A DNA stretch of 64,000 nucleotides from Bacillaceae bacterium SAS-127 (GTDB lineage: Bacteria > Bacillota > Bacilli > Bacillales > Domibacillaceae). The stretch is taken from contig NKXN01000004.1 in NCBI GenBank assembly GCA_002261155.1, positions 1 through 64,000 of the forward strand, given 5' to 3'. Within the stretch, counting starts at the first letter, position 1, and each line of letters opens with the position of its first letter. Both the position numbers and the translations under genes were made by a program. Shown one piece after another: positions 8,709 through 17,989 of the stretch. A model generated the notes under the pieces. The model saw only the letters and a list, made by a program, of their open reading frames with translations, was not told the origin of the DNA and made no database searches.

Positions 8709-9902
8709 CTACAAATACCCACGAAGTACTTTGGCGATTCGCTCCTTCACACGCTCACCCGTGGACAAGTGGTTCAGTCCATCTAACGTTAATGTTTCTG
8801 AATTAGCAATATCTGTTTCAATAACAGGTTGGATGTTGGCGATAAATACCGAGCTATCAATCAAACAGTTACATTCCCAATTAATCAGCTGACTACGCTC
8901 ATCGAAGTTGGCGGTACCAATATCACAAAGACGGTTGTCAAATATGACAATTTTCGCATGGTAGAAGCCGTTATTAAATAGATGAATACTCGCATTTTTA
9001 TATTGAAGTAGCTTCCGCAAATAGGGATAGGCTGCTTGTTTAACGAGTGGATGATCGGCATGGGCAGGTAGCAGGATCGTGATCGACACTCCTCGCTCAA
9101 GCGCCGCTATTAATTGCTGAAACACCGGTTGAGAAGGAATAAAATAGGGAGAACCGATAAATAAAGACTGTTTAGTCGCTGCAATCATGGAGATCATTTG
9201 ATCTTCAAGTTCCCCGTTTTTAGAAGGTAAAATCGCGTGTTTAATCCCGTGCTCACAAGTCTTTTCTTGACAGATACCATTCAAAAAAGGTCGTTTCTCC
9301 TGATTCCAATCGGCTAAAAACTCCGCCTCCAAATCTTGAATCACTTCTCCTGTAAAACGCAAATGATAATCACGCCACGGAGATAGTTCAGGCTTCTTAC
9401 TTTCGTTTATATACTCACGACCAACATTAAAGCCACCTAGAAACGCAATTTGATCATCGATCACCGTAATTTTACGATGATTGCGCCGCTGTAGCGAAAA
9501 AAAGAAATATGGAATCCGAGGTTTGCAGGAGAAATCTACATGAACACCGGCTTGCTTCAAATCGTTCACGATGGATTTTTTAACTTTATAACTGCCGAGC
9601 CAATCCATTAATAAATAAACCTCAACTCCACGTTTGGCGGCTTCCTTTAACAGCGAGAAAAAATTTTGGCTGCATTCATCATCCTTCACAATATAAAAAA
9701 GGCAGCTTACTCGGTGTTGAGCCTCCTTTATATCCGTAAATAATTGATCAAAAAATTCCGGCCCACTTCCAAAAAACTGAATTTCCCCTTTTCTATGTGG
9801 ATACTTCTTTTGAGAAGGAGTGTTCATCATTTTTTTTCGCCCAAAATAAAAGTCGGCTAAGACGAGGATCAATAGGAAAAAAAGACAGAAAACAAACGAC
9901 AC
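8709..9902 (-). CDS. clsB: Minor cardiolipin synthase, phospholipase D family
   Basis: A 397-residue membrane-anchored phospholipase D superfamily enzyme, most like B. subtilis YwjE (ClsB, 398 residues), which condenses phosphatidylglycerol to cardiolipin. One N-terminal membrane helix is followed by two HKD catalytic motifs: H-R-K-I-T-V-I-D-D and H-A-K-I-V-I-F-D-N. The GTG start at 9902 is preferred because AAAGGAGGTG, a near-perfect SD, sits about 10 nt upstream; a TTG 12 codons earlier has no SD. It is divergent from fadF, as in B. subtilis. Confidence 0.9.
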   Translation of the reverse strand: MSFVFCLFFLLILVLADFYFGRKKMMNTPSQKKYPHRKGEIQFFGSGPEFFDQLFTDIKEAQHRVSCLFYIVKDDECSQNFFSLLKEAAKRGVEVYLLMDWLGSYKVKKSIVNDLKQAGVHVDFSCKPRIPYFFFSLQRRNHRKITVIDDQIAFLGGFNVGREYINESKKPELSPWRDYHLRFTGEVIQDLEAEFLADWNQEKRPFLNGICQEKTCEHGIKHAILPSKNGELEDQMISMIAATKQSLFIGSPYFIPSQPVFQQLIAALERGVSITILLPAHADHPLVKQAAYPYLRKLLQYKNASIHLFNNGFYHAKIVIFDNRLCDIGTANFDERSQLINWECNCLIDSSVFIANIQPVIETDIANSETLTLDGLNHLSTGERVKERIAKVLRGYL

Positions 9903-9993
9903 GAGCCACCCACCTCCTTTTCTTCGTAGTATCTCCAAAATGGAGGAAAAGTTGTTGCCGTAATCTCTTTTTTAAAAAAAGTAAAATAATTGG

Positions 9994-10021
9994 TTGACTG
10001 AATGCTCATTCATAATATAAT
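9994..10021 (+). promoter_or_regulatory. fadF promoter with embedded operator
   Basis: TTGACT (9994-9999), 16 bp, TATAAT (10016-10021). The inverted repeat TGAATG-CT-CATTCA (9999-10012) fills the spacer, ideally placed for repression. The half-sites resemble those of Bacillus FadR operators (TGAATGA, TCATTCA), but the spacing is shorter. A related sequence lies before the thiolase gene. Confidence 0.75.
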
Positions 10022-10116
10022 AGAGGTATAAACATTCTGAAAATTTTTTATGTTTGCTTTTGTTTAAAAAAGGGGGAAAAAGATTTGACATCTTGGAAGG
10101 GAGTGCGTGGGGGAGA

Positions 10117-12348
10117 ATGAACGGTTTACTGTGGATCAACTTAATTGCATCAATCGCTGTAATCGCTTACGCTGGCTATTTATTCGTTTATTTATTGAAA
10201 ACGCGTTACGAGTACATTCAATTGGGGAAAAAAGAAGAATTCAATAAAGATGTGAAAGAGCGTTTAAATAACATTTGGATCAATGTATTTGGTCAGAAGA
10301 AGCTGCTCAAAGATAAGAAGAGCGGTGCGATTCACGTCATGTTTTTCTATGGCTTCTTGCTCGTACAGCTCGGTGCCATTGATTTTATTATTAAAGGAAT
10401 TTTTCCAGGGGCTCACTTGCCGCTCGGACCACTATATGATGGCTTTAAATTTTTCCAGGAAATTGTCACATTAGTCATTCTTGTGGCAGTTGTTTGGGCT
10501 TTCCATCGTCGATATATTGAAAAGCTGGTCCGCTTAAAGCGCGGCTGGAAAAATGGACTCGTGTTAATCTTCATCGGGTCGCTTATGCTTTCTGTTCTTG
10601 TTGGAAACGGAATGGATTTAATTTGGCATGAGGGAGCAAATGTTCATTGGACGGGCATTGAGCCGATCGCCTCAGCTGTTGCTGTAGCGATGGCTGGCAT
10701 CGGAGAAACAGTTGCCATTTCCATTTTCTATGTGATGTGGTGGATTCATTTATTCGTTTTACTTACTTTCTTAGTCTATGTGCCACAATCGAAGCACGCC
10801 CACTTAATTGCGGGACCCGTTAACGTCTATTTTCACCGTTTAGAGAAGGCTGGCACGCTTCGACCGATTGATTTTGAAGATGAATCTCAAGAGTCATTCG
10901 GTGTGGGGAAAATTCAAGACTTCAATCAACGACAAATGATTGATTTTTACGCTTGTGTAGAGTGCGGGCGCTGTACAAATATGTGTCCGGCGACAGGTAC
11001 AGGAAAAATGCTTTCACCAATGGATTTAATCGTCAAAATGCGTGATCATTTGACGATGACAGGTGCCGCTGTGACATCGAAGCAGCCATGGGTACCAACT
11101 TTTTCTTTCTCTGGTACGAAAGGCAATCAGCTAGCGATGGCCAGTGCGGCTAAGGGCGGCGGAGCGGAAGTAGCAGCGGACCTTTACAACCCGAGTTTAA
11201 TTGGCGATGTCATCACCGAAGAGGAAATCTGGGCTTGTACAACATGTCGTAACTGTGAAGATCAATGTCCAGTAATGAATGAGCATGTCGATAAAATTAT
11301 CGATTTGCGTCGCTATCTTGTATTAACAGAAGGAAAAATGGACCCAGAAGCTCAGCGTGCGATGCAAAGTATTGAACGTCAAGGGAATCCATGGGGCTTA
11401 AATCGTAAAGAAAAAGAAAGTTGGCGTGATCTGCGCGATGATGTTCATGTGCCAACGGTGAGAGAAATGAAAAAAGCAGGTGAGGACTTCGAATACTTGC
11501 TTTGGGTTGGTTCCATGGGAGCATTCGATAATCGCAGTCAAAAAATCACTCTTGCTTTTGCGAAATTATTAAATGAAGCTGATGTTAAATTCGCGATTTT
11601 AGGGAATAAAGAGAAAAACTCGGGAGATACACCAAGACGACTTGGAAATGAGTTTTTATTCCAAGAGCTCGCAACAGCAAACATCGCTGAATTTGAGAAA
11701 AACGAAGTGAAGAAGATTGTGACGATCGATCCGCATGCGTACAATATTTTCAAAAATGAGTATCCGGATTTAGGATTGACTGCGGAAGTTTATCACCATA
11801 CAGAATTGCTTGATCAGCTCGTAAAAGAAGGACGACTCAAGCCACAGTATGAAGTGAACGAGACGATTACCTTCCACGATTCTTGTTACTTAGGACGTTA
11901 CAACGAAGTGTATGACCCACCGCGTGAAATCTTAAAAACGATTCCTGGTGTAAAGCTTGTGGAAATGGAGCGGCGTCGTGAAACAGGTATGTGTTGTGGA
12001 GCCGGCGGAGGATTAATGTGGATGGAAGAAGATACTGGACACCGCATTAACGTTGCCCGTACAGAACAAGCGCTAGCTTGCAATCCTTCAGTCATTAGCT
12101 CAGGTTGTCCATACTGCTTGACGATGCTATCTGATGGAACGAAAGCGAAGGAAGTCGAGGACAAGGTAGCGACTTATGACGTGGCTGAGCTGTTAGAAAA
12201 AGCTGTTTTCGGTCCGCAAAAAGCCGCAATCACGCCTGAAGAAGAGCCGGAAGAAACAACAGAAGCACCAGTAGAAGTAGAACAACCAGAAGAGCAAAAA
12301 GCGGCTGTGATCGCAGAAACAGCTTCGACAGAAGAAGAGCAAAAATAA
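10117..12348 (+). CDS. fadF: FadF-like (Fe-S)-binding membrane oxidoreductase
   Basis: About 743 residues. FadF is thought to pass electrons from acyl-CoA dehydrogenases (via ETF) to membrane quinone during beta-oxidation. Several NarI-like membrane helices fill the first ~240 residues. Two 4Fe-4S cysteine clusters follow: C-V-E-C-G-R-C-T-N-M-C-P and C-T-T-C-R-N-C-E-D-Q-C-P. Two CCG-type heterodisulfide-reductase domains come next (with MCCGAGGG and GCPYC). The tail of about 50 residues is Glu-rich and probably disordered. ATG 10117 is chosen by alignment with the known FadF N-terminus (M-x-x-L-L-W-I-N-L); the frame opens at 10054, so the start is not certain. Confidence 0.9.
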   Translation: MNGLLWINLIASIAVIAYAGYLFVYLLKTRYEYIQLGKKEEFNKDVKERLNNIWINVFGQKKLLKDKKSGAIHVMFFYGFLLVQLGAIDFIIKGIFPGAHLPLGPLYDGFKFFQEIVTLVILVAVVWAFHRRYIEKLVRLKRGWKNGLVLIFIGSLMLSVLVGNGMDLIWHEGANVHWTGIEPIASAVAVAMAGIGETVAISIFYVMWWIHLFVLLTFLVYVPQSKHAHLIAGPVNVYFHRLEKAGTLRPIDFEDESQESFGVGKIQDFNQRQMIDFYACVECGRCTNMCPATGTGKMLSPMDLIVKMRDHLTMTGAAVTSKQPWVPTFSFSGTKGNQLAMASAAKGGGAEVAADLYNPSLIGDVITEEEIWACTTCRNCEDQCPVMNEHVDKIIDLRRYLVLTEGKMDPEAQRAMQSIERQGNPWGLNRKEKESWRDLRDDVHVPTVREMKKAGEDFEYLLWVGSMGAFDNRSQKITLAFAKLLNEADVKFAILGNKEKNSGDTPRRLGNEFLFQELATANIAEFEKNEVKKIVTIDPHAYNIFKNEYPDLGLTAEVYHHTELLDQLVKEGRLKPQYEVNETITFHDSCYLGRYNEVYDPPREILKTIPGVKLVEMERRRETGMCCGAGGGLMWMEEDTGHRINVARTEQALACNPSVISSGCPYCLTMLSDGTKAKEVEDKVATYDVAELLEKAVFGPQKAAITPEEEPEETTEAPVEVEQPEEQKAAVIAETASTEEEQK

Positions 12349-12361
12349 CAGGATAAGGGTT

Positions 12362-12392
12362 CTGTCACATAGGAGTGCCTCTTATGTGACAG
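12362..12392 (+). terminator. Hairpin downstream of fadF
   Basis: CTGTCACATA pairs with TATGTGACAG around an 11-nt loop. No T-tract follows, so it may be an mRNA-stabilising or Rho-assisted structure instead of a classical terminator. Confidence 0.45.
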
Positions 12393-12393
12393 T

Positions 12394-12560
12394 GCCTTCC
12401 TCCTTGCGATAAGTCAACATCGATTCACTATGTTCATCGTGTTGTCTAGCGCCATCAACTAGCCACTTGAGGTCAAAAGCCAATCCGCCCAAAAGGTTAA
12501 ACAACAACCTTTCAGTCGGCTCGTCTTTTGCTTGTCGCGGCTGGACAAGGAGCTTCAGTT
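12394..12560. repeat. Degenerate dispersed-repeat copy between fadF and the thiolase gene
   Basis: The part around 12394-12440 matches the second half of the 186-285 repeat (CCTCCTTGCGATAAGTCAAC and onward) with a small deletion. The remainder resembles the 60-190 region in layout (GTCAAAAGCC..., TTTTGCTTGTCG...). The rest of the 409-bp gap 12349-12757 holds the operator at 12690 and no supported gene. Confidence 0.7.
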
Positions 12561-12689
12561 TTTCTTTTGTAAAATTTTTTTGAATTTTCTTTATTGTTGT
12601 TTGATTTTATCAAATTTTGGATTTAAAATAAGGGTAAGAGAGTGGCAGAGAGGCGAAGGGGTATTTGTGTCTCTTTCCTTTTGATATTG

Positions 12690-12711
12690 TTTCGAGCGAG
12701 CGTTCAGTCAA
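12690..12711. promoter_or_regulatory. Candidate fatty-acid regulon operator before the thiolase gene
   Basis: On the minus strand this reads TTGACTGAACGCTCGCTC..., matching the fadF promoter sequence at 9994-10015 in 17 of 22 positions. It lies 46 bp before the thiolase start. A clear -10/-35 pair was not identified here. The adjacent TetR-family gene at 17339 is the obvious candidate binder (inference). Confidence 0.5.
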
Positions 12712-12757
12712 ATGGTGAAAACGGTTACTTATTCCTAACTTGAAGGAGGAAAAAAGC

Positions 12758-13942
12758 ATGACAAAAACAGTAATTATTGATGGGGCGCGAACGCCTTTTG
12801 GGAAATTCGGTGGAGGGTTAAGCTCACTGACTGCTTCTCAGCTTGGTGGCATTGCAATTAAAGAAGCGTTGAATCGAGCAGGTGTTCAGCCTGATCAAGT
12901 AGATGAAGTGATTTTTGGAAATGTTCTTCAAGCGGGACAAGGTCAAATTCCATCTAGACAGGCAGCGAGAGAAGCAGGGATTCCTTGGGAAGTGAAGACA
13001 GAAACAATTAACAAAGTCTGTGCATCTGGACTTCGAAGTGTTACATTGGCGGATCAAATTATTCGTGCTGGCGATGAGGATATCATTGTTGCTGGTGGGA
13101 TGGAGTCGATGTCTAATGCGCCGTATGCGTTACCAAAGGGGCGTTGGGGCCTTCGTATGGGCGATGCACCGTTAGTCGATTTAATGATATCTGACGGGTT
13201 ATCTTGTAGTTTTACCGGTGTACATATGGGAACATACGGAAACAGTACAGCTGAAGAGTTCGATCTTTCTCGTGAAGAGCAGGATGAATGGGCGGTAGGA
13301 AGCCATGAAAAAGCGATTGTAGCGATTGAATCTGGCAAGTTAGCAGAAGAAATCGTTGCCGTTCAAGTGCCACAAAGAAAAGGAGATCCAATCACGGTTT
13401 CTCAAGATGAAGCACCACGTAAAGAGACAACGAAAGAAACATTAGCTAGGTTGCGTCCAGCTTTCGGGAAAGAAGGAACGATCACAGCAGGAAACGCACC
13501 TGGCATTAATGACGGAGCAGCTGCTCTAGTATTAATGAGCGATGAACGAGCAAAGCAAGAAGGAAAAGCACCACTTGCTACAGTAATTGGTCATGCAGAA
13601 GTAGCGGTAGAAGCGAAAGATTTTCCGCAAACGCCTGGCCTTGTTATTAATAAACTGCTGAAAAAGACGGGTCGTTCTTTAGAAGAAATCGATCTATTTG
13701 AAATTAACGAAGCTTTTGCAGCAGTTGCTTTAGCTAGCGGGAAAATTGCTAACTTAGATCCTGAGAAAGTGAACGTCAATGGTGGTGCAGTTGCTCTCGG
13801 TCATCCGATTGGTGCAAGCGGTGCGAGAATTATTTTAACACTTGCATATGAGTTGAAGCGCAGAGGTGGCGGTATCGGGATTGCATCTATTTGTAGCGGT
13901 GGCGGTCAAGGTGATGCGGTTATGATTGAAGTGCAAGGGTAA
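12758..13942 (+). CDS. mmgA: Acetyl-CoA acetyltransferase (thiolase)
   Basis: A 394-residue thiolase. Depending on direction it condenses two acetyl-CoA or cleaves 3-ketoacyl-CoA at the last step of beta-oxidation. The acyl-accepting Cys88 is visible in N-K-V-C-A-S-G. The C-terminal G-H-P-I-G-A-S-G and C-S-G-G-G-Q-G-D motifs supply the other catalytic His and Cys. The ATG is set by GAAGGAGG 8 nt upstream. It heads a tight four-gene run (thiolase, hydroxyacyl-CoA dehydrogenase, two acyl-CoA dehydrogenases). The mmgA symbol follows B. subtilis mmgABC order and does not imply mother-cell expression. Confidence 0.92.
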   Translation: MTKTVIIDGARTPFGKFGGGLSSLTASQLGGIAIKEALNRAGVQPDQVDEVIFGNVLQAGQGQIPSRQAAREAGIPWEVKTETINKVCASGLRSVTLADQIIRAGDEDIIVAGGMESMSNAPYALPKGRWGLRMGDAPLVDLMISDGLSCSFTGVHMGTYGNSTAEEFDLSREEQDEWAVGSHEKAIVAIESGKLAEEIVAVQVPQRKGDPITVSQDEAPRKETTKETLARLRPAFGKEGTITAGNAPGINDGAAALVLMSDERAKQEGKAPLATVIGHAEVAVEAKDFPQTPGLVINKLLKKTGRSLEEIDLFEINEAFAAVALASGKIANLDPEKVNVNGGAVALGHPIGASGARIILTLAYELKRRGGGIGIASICSGGGQGDAVMIEVQG

Positions 13943-13984
13943 CTTTTCATTGCGAACAATTGAGGAAAATGCGGAGGGGAAATG

Positions 13985-14836
13985 ATGAAGGTCAAAAAGT
14001 TAATGGTCATCGGTGCAGGTCAAATGGGTTCAGGAATTGCACAAGTTTGTGCACAGGCAGGCTATGAAGTCGTTTTAAATGATTTAAAAGAAGAATATTT
14101 AGAGCGTGGCTTAGCAGTCATCAATAAAAACCTTTCTCGTCAAGTGGAAAAAGAGCGAATGACGGCAGGGGAAAAAGATGAAGTGTTAAGTCGTCTCGTG
14201 AAATCTACGGACCTACAGGATGCCAAAAGCGTCGATTTAGTAATTGAAGCAGCGGTTGAAAACATGGAGATTAAACGTAAAATTTTTGCTCAGCTAGATG
14301 AAATTACTCCAGACCATACGATTCTTGCTTCAAACACATCTTCTTTGCCTATTACTGAAATTGCGGCTGCAACAGATCGTCCTGAAAAAGTAATCGGCAT
14401 GCACTTTATGAATCCAGTGCCTGTGATGAAGCTAGTCGAAATCATTCGTGGCTTAGCGACAGCGGATGAAGTGTATAAAACGATTGAAAACATGACACAT
14501 ACGCTAGGTAAAGTACCGGTAGAAGTGAATGATTTTCCGGGATTCGTCTCTAACCGTATCCTTATGCCGATGATCAATGAAGCGATTTATACGTTATATG
14601 AAGGAGTAGCAACGAAAGAAGCGATTGATGAAGTAATGAAGCTCGGCATGAACCATCCGATGGGGCCGCTGACTTTAGCCGATTTTATCGGTCTCGATAC
14701 TTGTCTTTATATTATGGAAATCTTACATGATGGCTTTGGCGACGATAAATATCGACCATGCCCACTATTGAGAAAGTACGTAAAAGCAGGCTGGCTTGGC
14801 AAAAAGTCAGGTCGTGGATTTTACAGCTACGAATAA
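13985..14836 (+). CDS. mmgB: 3-hydroxybutyryl-CoA dehydrogenase
   Basis: A 283-residue NAD(P)-dependent 3-hydroxyacyl-CoA dehydrogenase that oxidises 3-hydroxyacyl-CoA to 3-ketoacyl-CoA. The Rossmann nucleotide motif [10 protein letters not shown] lies near residue 10. The catalytic His is in [12 protein letters not shown] near residue 138, with its Glu partner nearby. Two adjacent ATGs exist; the second (13985) is better spaced from GGAGGGG. It sits 42 bp after the thiolase gene, in the same operon. Confidence 0.93.
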   Translation: MKVKKLMVIGAGQMGSGIAQVCAQAGYEVVLNDLKEEYLERGLAVINKNLSRQVEKERMTAGEKDEVLSRLVKSTDLQDAKSVDLVIEAAVENMEIKRKIFAQLDEITPDHTILASNTSSLPITEIAAATDRPEKVIGMHFMNPVPVMKLVEIIRGLATADEVYKTIENMTHTLGKVPVEVNDFPGFVSNRILMPMINEAIYTLYEGVATKEAIDEVMKLGMNHPMGPLTLADFIGLDTCLYIMEILHDGFGDDKYRPCPLLRKYVKAGWLGKKSGRGFYSYE

Positions 14837-14864
14837 CACTCATTAACAACAGGGGGAATCAATC

Positions 14865-16001
14865 ATGGAATTGCGTTTTACAGAAGAGCAAGAAATGATG
14901 AGGAAAATGGTGAGAGATTTTGCGGAGTCTGAAATTGCTCCGTGGATTGAGCGTATGGAAGAGGGGGAATTCCCGCGCGAAATCCTTAAGAAAATGGCTG
15001 AATTAGGGTTAATGGGGATTACGATTCCAGAAGAGTATGGTGGCAGTGAAATGGATTTTACGTCATACATTATCGCTATTAACGAACTATCGAAAGTGAG
15101 TGCGACAATGGGCGTTATTTTATCTGTTCATACATCTGTCGGAACGAACCCTATTCTTTACTTCGGAACAGAAGACCAAAAGCGGAAATATGTGCCGAAA
15201 TTAGCGGCGGGGGAATATTTGGGAGCGTTTTGTTTAACAGAGCCTAGCGCTGGTTCAGATGCAGCAAGCTTAAAAACAAGAGCGGTCAAACAAGGGGATC
15301 AATATATTATTAATGGCTCAAAGGTGTTTATCACAAATGGGGGAGAAGCAGATACATATATTGTCTTTGCTTCTACCAATCCTGAATTGGGAAGCAAAGG
15401 GGTTTCAGCGTTTATCGTTGAAAAAGATACGCCGGGTCTTGTGATCGGCAAGGACGAACATAAAATGGGTCTTCATGGCTCACGTACAGTGCAGTTGACA
15501 TTTGAAGATATGCAAGTGCCAGCTGAGAATCTTCTCGGTCAAGAAGGAGAAGGTTTTAAAATTGCGATGGCAAACCTCGATGTCGGTCGAATTGGGATTG
15601 CTGCTCAGTCGTTGGGGATCGCTGAAGCAGCTTTACAAGAAGCGACTAATTATTCGAAGGAACGCAAGCAATTTGGTAAGCCAATTGCCGCACAGCAAGG
15701 ACTTGCTTTTAAATTAGCAGATATGGCCACAAGCGTAGAAGCAGCGAAACTACTTGTGTATCGTGCAGCAAATTTACGTGCTCAAGGTCTTCCATGTGGA
15801 AAAGAAGCTTCAATGGCTAAATTATTTGCTTCAAAAACAGCGGTCGATGTGTCCATCGAAGCCGTTCAAGTACACGGCGGTTACGGGTACACGAAAGAGT
15901 ATGCCGTTGAACGTTATTTCAGAGATGCGAAAGTCACAGAAATTTATGAAGGTACTAGCGAAATTCAAAGGCTTGTTATTAGTAAGCAGCTCATTAAATA
16001 G
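14865..16001 (+). CDS. mmgC: Acyl-CoA dehydrogenase (first of a tandem pair)
   Basis: A 378-residue FAD-dependent acyl-CoA dehydrogenase, catalysing the first step of beta-oxidation (alpha-beta desaturation). The flavin and substrate signatures [10 protein letters not shown] and V-F-I-T-N-G are present. The catalytic Glu is in I-Y-E-G-T-S-E-I-Q near the C-terminus. Electrons go to ETF and then plausibly to FadF encoded nearby. It lies 28 bp after mmgB; a paralogue follows 20 bp downstream. Chain-length or branched-chain preference cannot be read from sequence. Confidence 0.93.
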   Translation: MELRFTEEQEMMRKMVRDFAESEIAPWIERMEEGEFPREILKKMAELGLMGITIPEEYGGSEMDFTSYIIAINELSKVSATMGVILSVHTSVGTNPILYFGTEDQKRKYVPKLAAGEYLGAFCLTEPSAGSDAASLKTRAVKQGDQYIINGSKVFITNGGEADTYIVFASTNPELGSKGVSAFIVEKDTPGLVIGKDEHKMGLHGSRTVQLTFEDMQVPAENLLGQEGEGFKIAMANLDVGRIGIAAQSLGIAEAALQEATNYSKERKQFGKPIAAQQGLAFKLADMATSVEAAKLLVYRAANLRAQGLPCGKEASMAKLFASKTAVDVSIEAVQVHGGYGYTKEYAVERYFRDAKVTEIYEGTSEIQRLVISKQLIK

Positions 16002-16021
16002 ACAAAGGATGGGGAAATGAG

Positions 16022-17161
16022 ATGAACTTCCAATTAACAGAAGAACATGAAATGATTCGCAAAATGGTACGAGACTTTGCTAAAAATGAAGTGGAACCAA
16101 CAGCAGCTGAGCGCGATGAAGAAGAGCGCTTTGATATGGAGCTTTTCCACAAGATGGCGGAGCTTGGCTTAACGGGTATTCCGTGGCCTGAAGAGTACGG
16201 CGGTATCGGTAGCGATTATTTAGCTTATTGTATCGCGGTGGAAGAACTATCACGTGTCTGTGCTTCAGTGGGCGTAACGCTATCCGCTCATACGTCTTTA
16301 GCAGGCTGGCCTGTTTATAAGTTCGGTACAGAAGAACAAAAGCAAAAATATTTAAAGCCGATGGCACAAGGGGAAAAAATTGGGGCATATGGTTTAACGG
16401 AGCCGGGATCAGGGTCTGATGCAGGTGGAATGAAAACGACAGCTCGCTTAGATGGTGACGACTACATTTTAAATGGTTCAAAAATCTTTATCACTAACGG
16501 TGGCATTGCTGACATTTATATCGTGTTCGCTTTAACTGATCCTGAATCGAAGCAACGTGGCACAACAGCATTTATCGTTGAAAAAGATTTCGCAGGCTTC
16601 TCCGTCGGTAAAAAGGAAAAGAAACTCGGTATTCGTTCGTCACCGACAACGGAAATTATCTTTGAAGATTGCCGTGTGCCGAAAGAGAACATTTTAGGCG
16701 AGGTGGGCGACGGCTTTAAAGTGGCAATGATGACATTAGATGGCGGTCGTAACGGAATTGCGGCTCAAGCAGTCGGAATCGCACAAGGTGCGTTAGATGC
16801 TTCGATTGAATACGCGAAAGAGCGTAAACAATTTGGCAAACCAATCGTCGCAAATCAAGGAATCTCATTCAAAATTGCCGATATGGCAACAGCTGTAGAA
16901 GCATCTCGTTTGTTGACATACCAAGCGGCTTGGTTAGAATCTAAAGGACTACCATACGGAAAAGAATCCGCTATGTCTAAACTAATGGCTGGTGACACAG
17001 CGATGAAAGTTACAACAGAAGCCGTTCAAATCTTCGGCGGATATGGCTATACAAAAGATTACCCAGTAGAACGCTATATGCGTGACGCAAAAATCACTCA
17101 AATTTACGAAGGAACACAAGAAATCCAACGTCTAGTTATCTCAAGAATGGTGACTAAATAA
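16022..17161 (+). CDS. acdA: Acyl-CoA dehydrogenase (second of a tandem pair)
   Basis: A 379-residue paralogue of the preceding gene with the same architecture. The motifs are [16 protein letters not shown] and catalytic I-Y-E-G-T-Q-E-I-Q. The two proteins are clearly homologous along their length but diverged enough to suggest different acyl-CoA substrates. Short-chain or branched-chain members of this family act beside IcmF-type mutases. The start follows a GGGGAAATGAG context 20 bp after the previous stop. It is the last gene of the thiolase operon. Confidence 0.92.
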   Translation: MNFQLTEEHEMIRKMVRDFAKNEVEPTAAERDEEERFDMELFHKMAELGLTGIPWPEEYGGIGSDYLAYCIAVEELSRVCASVGVTLSAHTSLAGWPVYKFGTEEQKQKYLKPMAQGEKIGAYGLTEPGSGSDAGGMKTTARLDGDDYILNGSKIFITNGGIADIYIVFALTDPESKQRGTTAFIVEKDFAGFSVGKKEKKLGIRSSPTTEIIFEDCRVPKENILGEVGDGFKVAMMTLDGGRNGIAAQAVGIAQGALDASIEYAKERKQFGKPIVANQGISFKIADMATAVEASRLLTYQAAWLESKGLPYGKESAMSKLMAGDTAMKVTTEAVQIFGGYGYTKDYPVERYMRDAKITQIYEGTQEIQRLVISRMVTK

Positions 17162-17162
17162 G

Positions 17163-17200
17163 AAAAGCGCAAGGCGCTGTTCAGCGACGTATGGACTGGA
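17163..17200 (-). repeat. Inverted copy of the dispersed repeat
   Basis: Reverse complement of the 297-335 element: GCGCTGTTCAGCGACGTATG followed by GACTGGA. It starts 2 bp after the acdA stop codon, so it forms part of the operon 3' untranslated region. Confidence 0.8.
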
Positions 17201-17254
17201 ACCGACCAGAAAGTCGAAGAAGCGCCAAAGAACCAAAAAATTTCATACTAAGAC

Positions 17255-17294
17255 AAGAACAGAGGAGGGGCATTCAACCCTCTCGTCTGTTCTT
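17255..17294 (+). terminator. Imperfect hairpin between acdA and the TetR gene
   Basis: AAGAACAGAGGAGGG can pair with CCCTCTCGTCTGTTCTT with a 2-nt bulge. The following run is pyrimidine-rich (CCTCC) and not T-rich, so termination strength is doubtful. Confidence 0.45.
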
Positions 17295-17338
17295 CCTCCT
17301 TGCTTTCTGTATGTTCAAATAAAGGCGGTTGATAAAAA

Positions 17339-17977
17339 ATGGATGCAAATAAGCGAAAAGTACATGCATCTGTCAAAGATGAACAGTTAATACAAAAAAG
17401 GCGGTCCGAAATGATCAAAGGGGCGGTCCAACTTTTTAAGCAAAAAGGCTTTCATCGGACAACAACGAGAGAGATTGCGAAAGCATCGGGGTTCAGCATC
17501 GGTACTTTATATGAATATATCCGAACAAAAGAGGATGTTCTTTATCTTGTATGTGATAGCATTTATGACCAAGTAAAAGATCGACTGCAAAGAATCGATT
17601 TAGAGGCAGGGACACTTGATAGCTTAAAGCTAGGTGTTGGTTATTATTTTAAAGTCATGGACGATATGCAGGATGAAGTGCTTGTAATGTACCAGGAAGC
17701 AAAATCGCTTTCAAAGGATGCGCTACCGTATGTATTGCAAAAGGAAATGGACATGGTAAGCATGTTTGAAACTTTGATTCGTCGTTGTGTTGAGACAAAG
17801 GAATTGGAGATGGATGAGCGAACGATCCATATGCTCGCACAAAATATTTTTGTTCAAGGGCAAATGTGGGGGTTCCGTCGCTGGACTTTAAGAAAGTCAT
17901 TCACGATTGATGACTATATTCAGCTACAGACGGATTTGCTTTTTTCCGGTATTAACGGGTACAAAACGAAAAGCTAA
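17339..17977 (+). CDS. TetR/AcrR family transcriptional regulator
   Basis: A 212-residue TetR-family repressor. An N-terminal helix-turn-helix (about residues 25-65, with T-T-R-E-I-A-K-A-S-G-F-S-I-G-T-L-Y-E-Y) is followed by an all-helical ligand-binding domain. Its place inside a fatty-acid and branched-chain catabolic cluster suggests an acyl-CoA-responsive regulator like FadR (YsiA). Co-transcription with icmF (12 bp gap) supports control of this block. Binding to the operators at 9994 and 12690 is an inference. No symbol is assigned because true FadR orthology cannot be shown here. Confidence 0.85.
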   Translation: MDANKRKVHASVKDEQLIQKRRSEMIKGAVQLFKQKGFHRTTTREIAKASGFSIGTLYEYIRTKEDVLYLVCDSIYDQVKDRLQRIDLEAGTLDSLKLGVGYYFKVMDDMQDEVLVMYQEAKSLSKDALPYVLQKEMDMVSMFETLIRRCVETKELEMDERTIHMLAQNIFVQGQMWGFRRWTLRKSFTIDDYIQLQTDLLFSGINGYKTKS

Positions 17978-17989
17978 GGGGGAAATAAC

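Noticed and set aside
12174-12368. Minus-strand frame opposite the FadF C-terminus
   Set aside because: Shadow of the Glu-rich tail; composition only.
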